From: an uncultured Clostridia bacterium
GTDB taxonomy: Bacteria; Bacillota; Clostridia; Christensenellales; Aristaeellaceae
Assembly (NCBI GenBank): GCA_946496415.1
Contig: CAMMGP010000082.1
Coordinates: 1 to 6,167, forward strand
Length of the DNA: 6,167 nt
Direction: 5' to 3'
Shown: positions 5,953 through 6,167 of the stretch, piece after piece
How positions within the stretch are numbered: position 1 is the stretch's first letter
How the letters are laid out: each line of letters begins with the position of its first letter
The notes under the pieces: model-generated
The model's input: the letters and a program-made list of their open reading frames with translations, nothing else
Database searches by the model: none
Told to the model about the DNA's origin: nothing
Made by a program: the position numbers and the translations under genes

Positions 5953-6167
5953 TTGCCGAATATCAAGTCCGCCATGAAGCGCGTGAAGGTCAACGAGAAA
6001 AAGAACCTGCGCAATCGCATGATCAAGTCCGCGATGAAGACCCAGGTCAAAAAGTTCGAGACCGCCCTTTCCGCTGGCGAGGTCGATGGCAAGCTGCTCA
6101 GCGCGACGCAGGGCGCGATTGACAAGGCTGTCACGAAGGGCGTTATCCATAAGAACGCTGCCAATCG
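5953..6167 (+). CDS. rpsT: Ribosomal protein S20 (bS20), TTG start, 3'-truncated by window edge
   Basis: Primary 16S rRNA-binding protein of the small ribosomal subunit. Translation from TTG at 5953 gives an N-terminus MPNIKSAMKRVKVNEKKNLR, then NRMIKSAMKTQVKKFETAL, and near the end TQGAIDKAVTKGVIHKNAAN. These are the hallmark basic helices of S20 (NRMIKSAMKT; IDKAVxKGVIHKNAA). About 71 of the usual 85-90 residues lie in the window; the C-terminus, normally ending after KxxLA repeats, is cut off. The only start consistent with the family and with the strong site GGAGGTG (5940-5946, 6 nt spacing) is this TTG; the first in-frame ATG is the internal codon at 5974. The gene is divergent from gpr and has its own promoter at 5889-5917. 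Confidence 0.96.
   Translation, partial: MPNIKSAMKRVKVNEKKNLRNRMIKSAMKTQVKKFETALSAGEVDGKLLSATQGAIDKAVTKGVIHKNAAN

Noticed and set aside
5817..6164. N-terminal extension of gpr across the divergent region and through rpsT
   Set aside because: It is antisense to S20 and its promoter, the GPR family similarity begins at RTDLA, and the ribosome site supports 5816.

Overview
The window reads as a GC-rich chromosomal segment from an endospore-forming bacterium of the Firmicutes (Clostridia-like). The evidence is a germination protease (GPR) gene, which is specific to spore formers, strong Bacillus/Clostridium-type Shine-Dalgarno sites, and ordinary housekeeping neighbours. No mobile element, CRISPR array, tRNA or rRNA gene is visible. 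The 5' and 3' edges both cut through genes.

Layout, left to right. (1) The 3' part of rarA (replication-associated recombination ATPase) runs on the + strand to 1008 and is followed by a strong hairpin at 1015-1045. (2) A convergent junction of 184 bp (1009-1192) holds that hairpin and little else. (3) A tightly packed four-gene minus-strand operon spans 4746 down to 1193. In transcription order it encodes a siroheme/[4Fe-4S] reductase with two ferredoxin clusters (AsrC-like), a periplasmic-binding-type solute receptor, a FecCD/BtuC permease and a FecE/BtuD-type ATPase. The genes overlap by 4, 35 and 4 nt, and the operon has a clear extended -10 promoter at 4796-4825. (4) gpr lies on the minus strand (5816-4905) with its own intrinsic terminator at 4843-4871. 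(5) rpsT (ribosomal protein S20) is divergent on the + strand, starts with TTG at 5953 and runs off the window; it has a textbook promoter at 5889-5917.

How they work together. The four-gene operon is the most interesting part. It binds a siroheme-type reductase to a complete ABC importer of the iron-siderophore/heme/cobalamin class by translational coupling, which implies that the imported compound and the reductase belong to the same process. The sequence does not reveal the ligand. It could be iron, a metal chelate, a tetrapyrrole cofactor for the reductase, or a compound that the reductase then reduces. The other genes (rarA, gpr, rpsT) are core functions with separate transcription signals.
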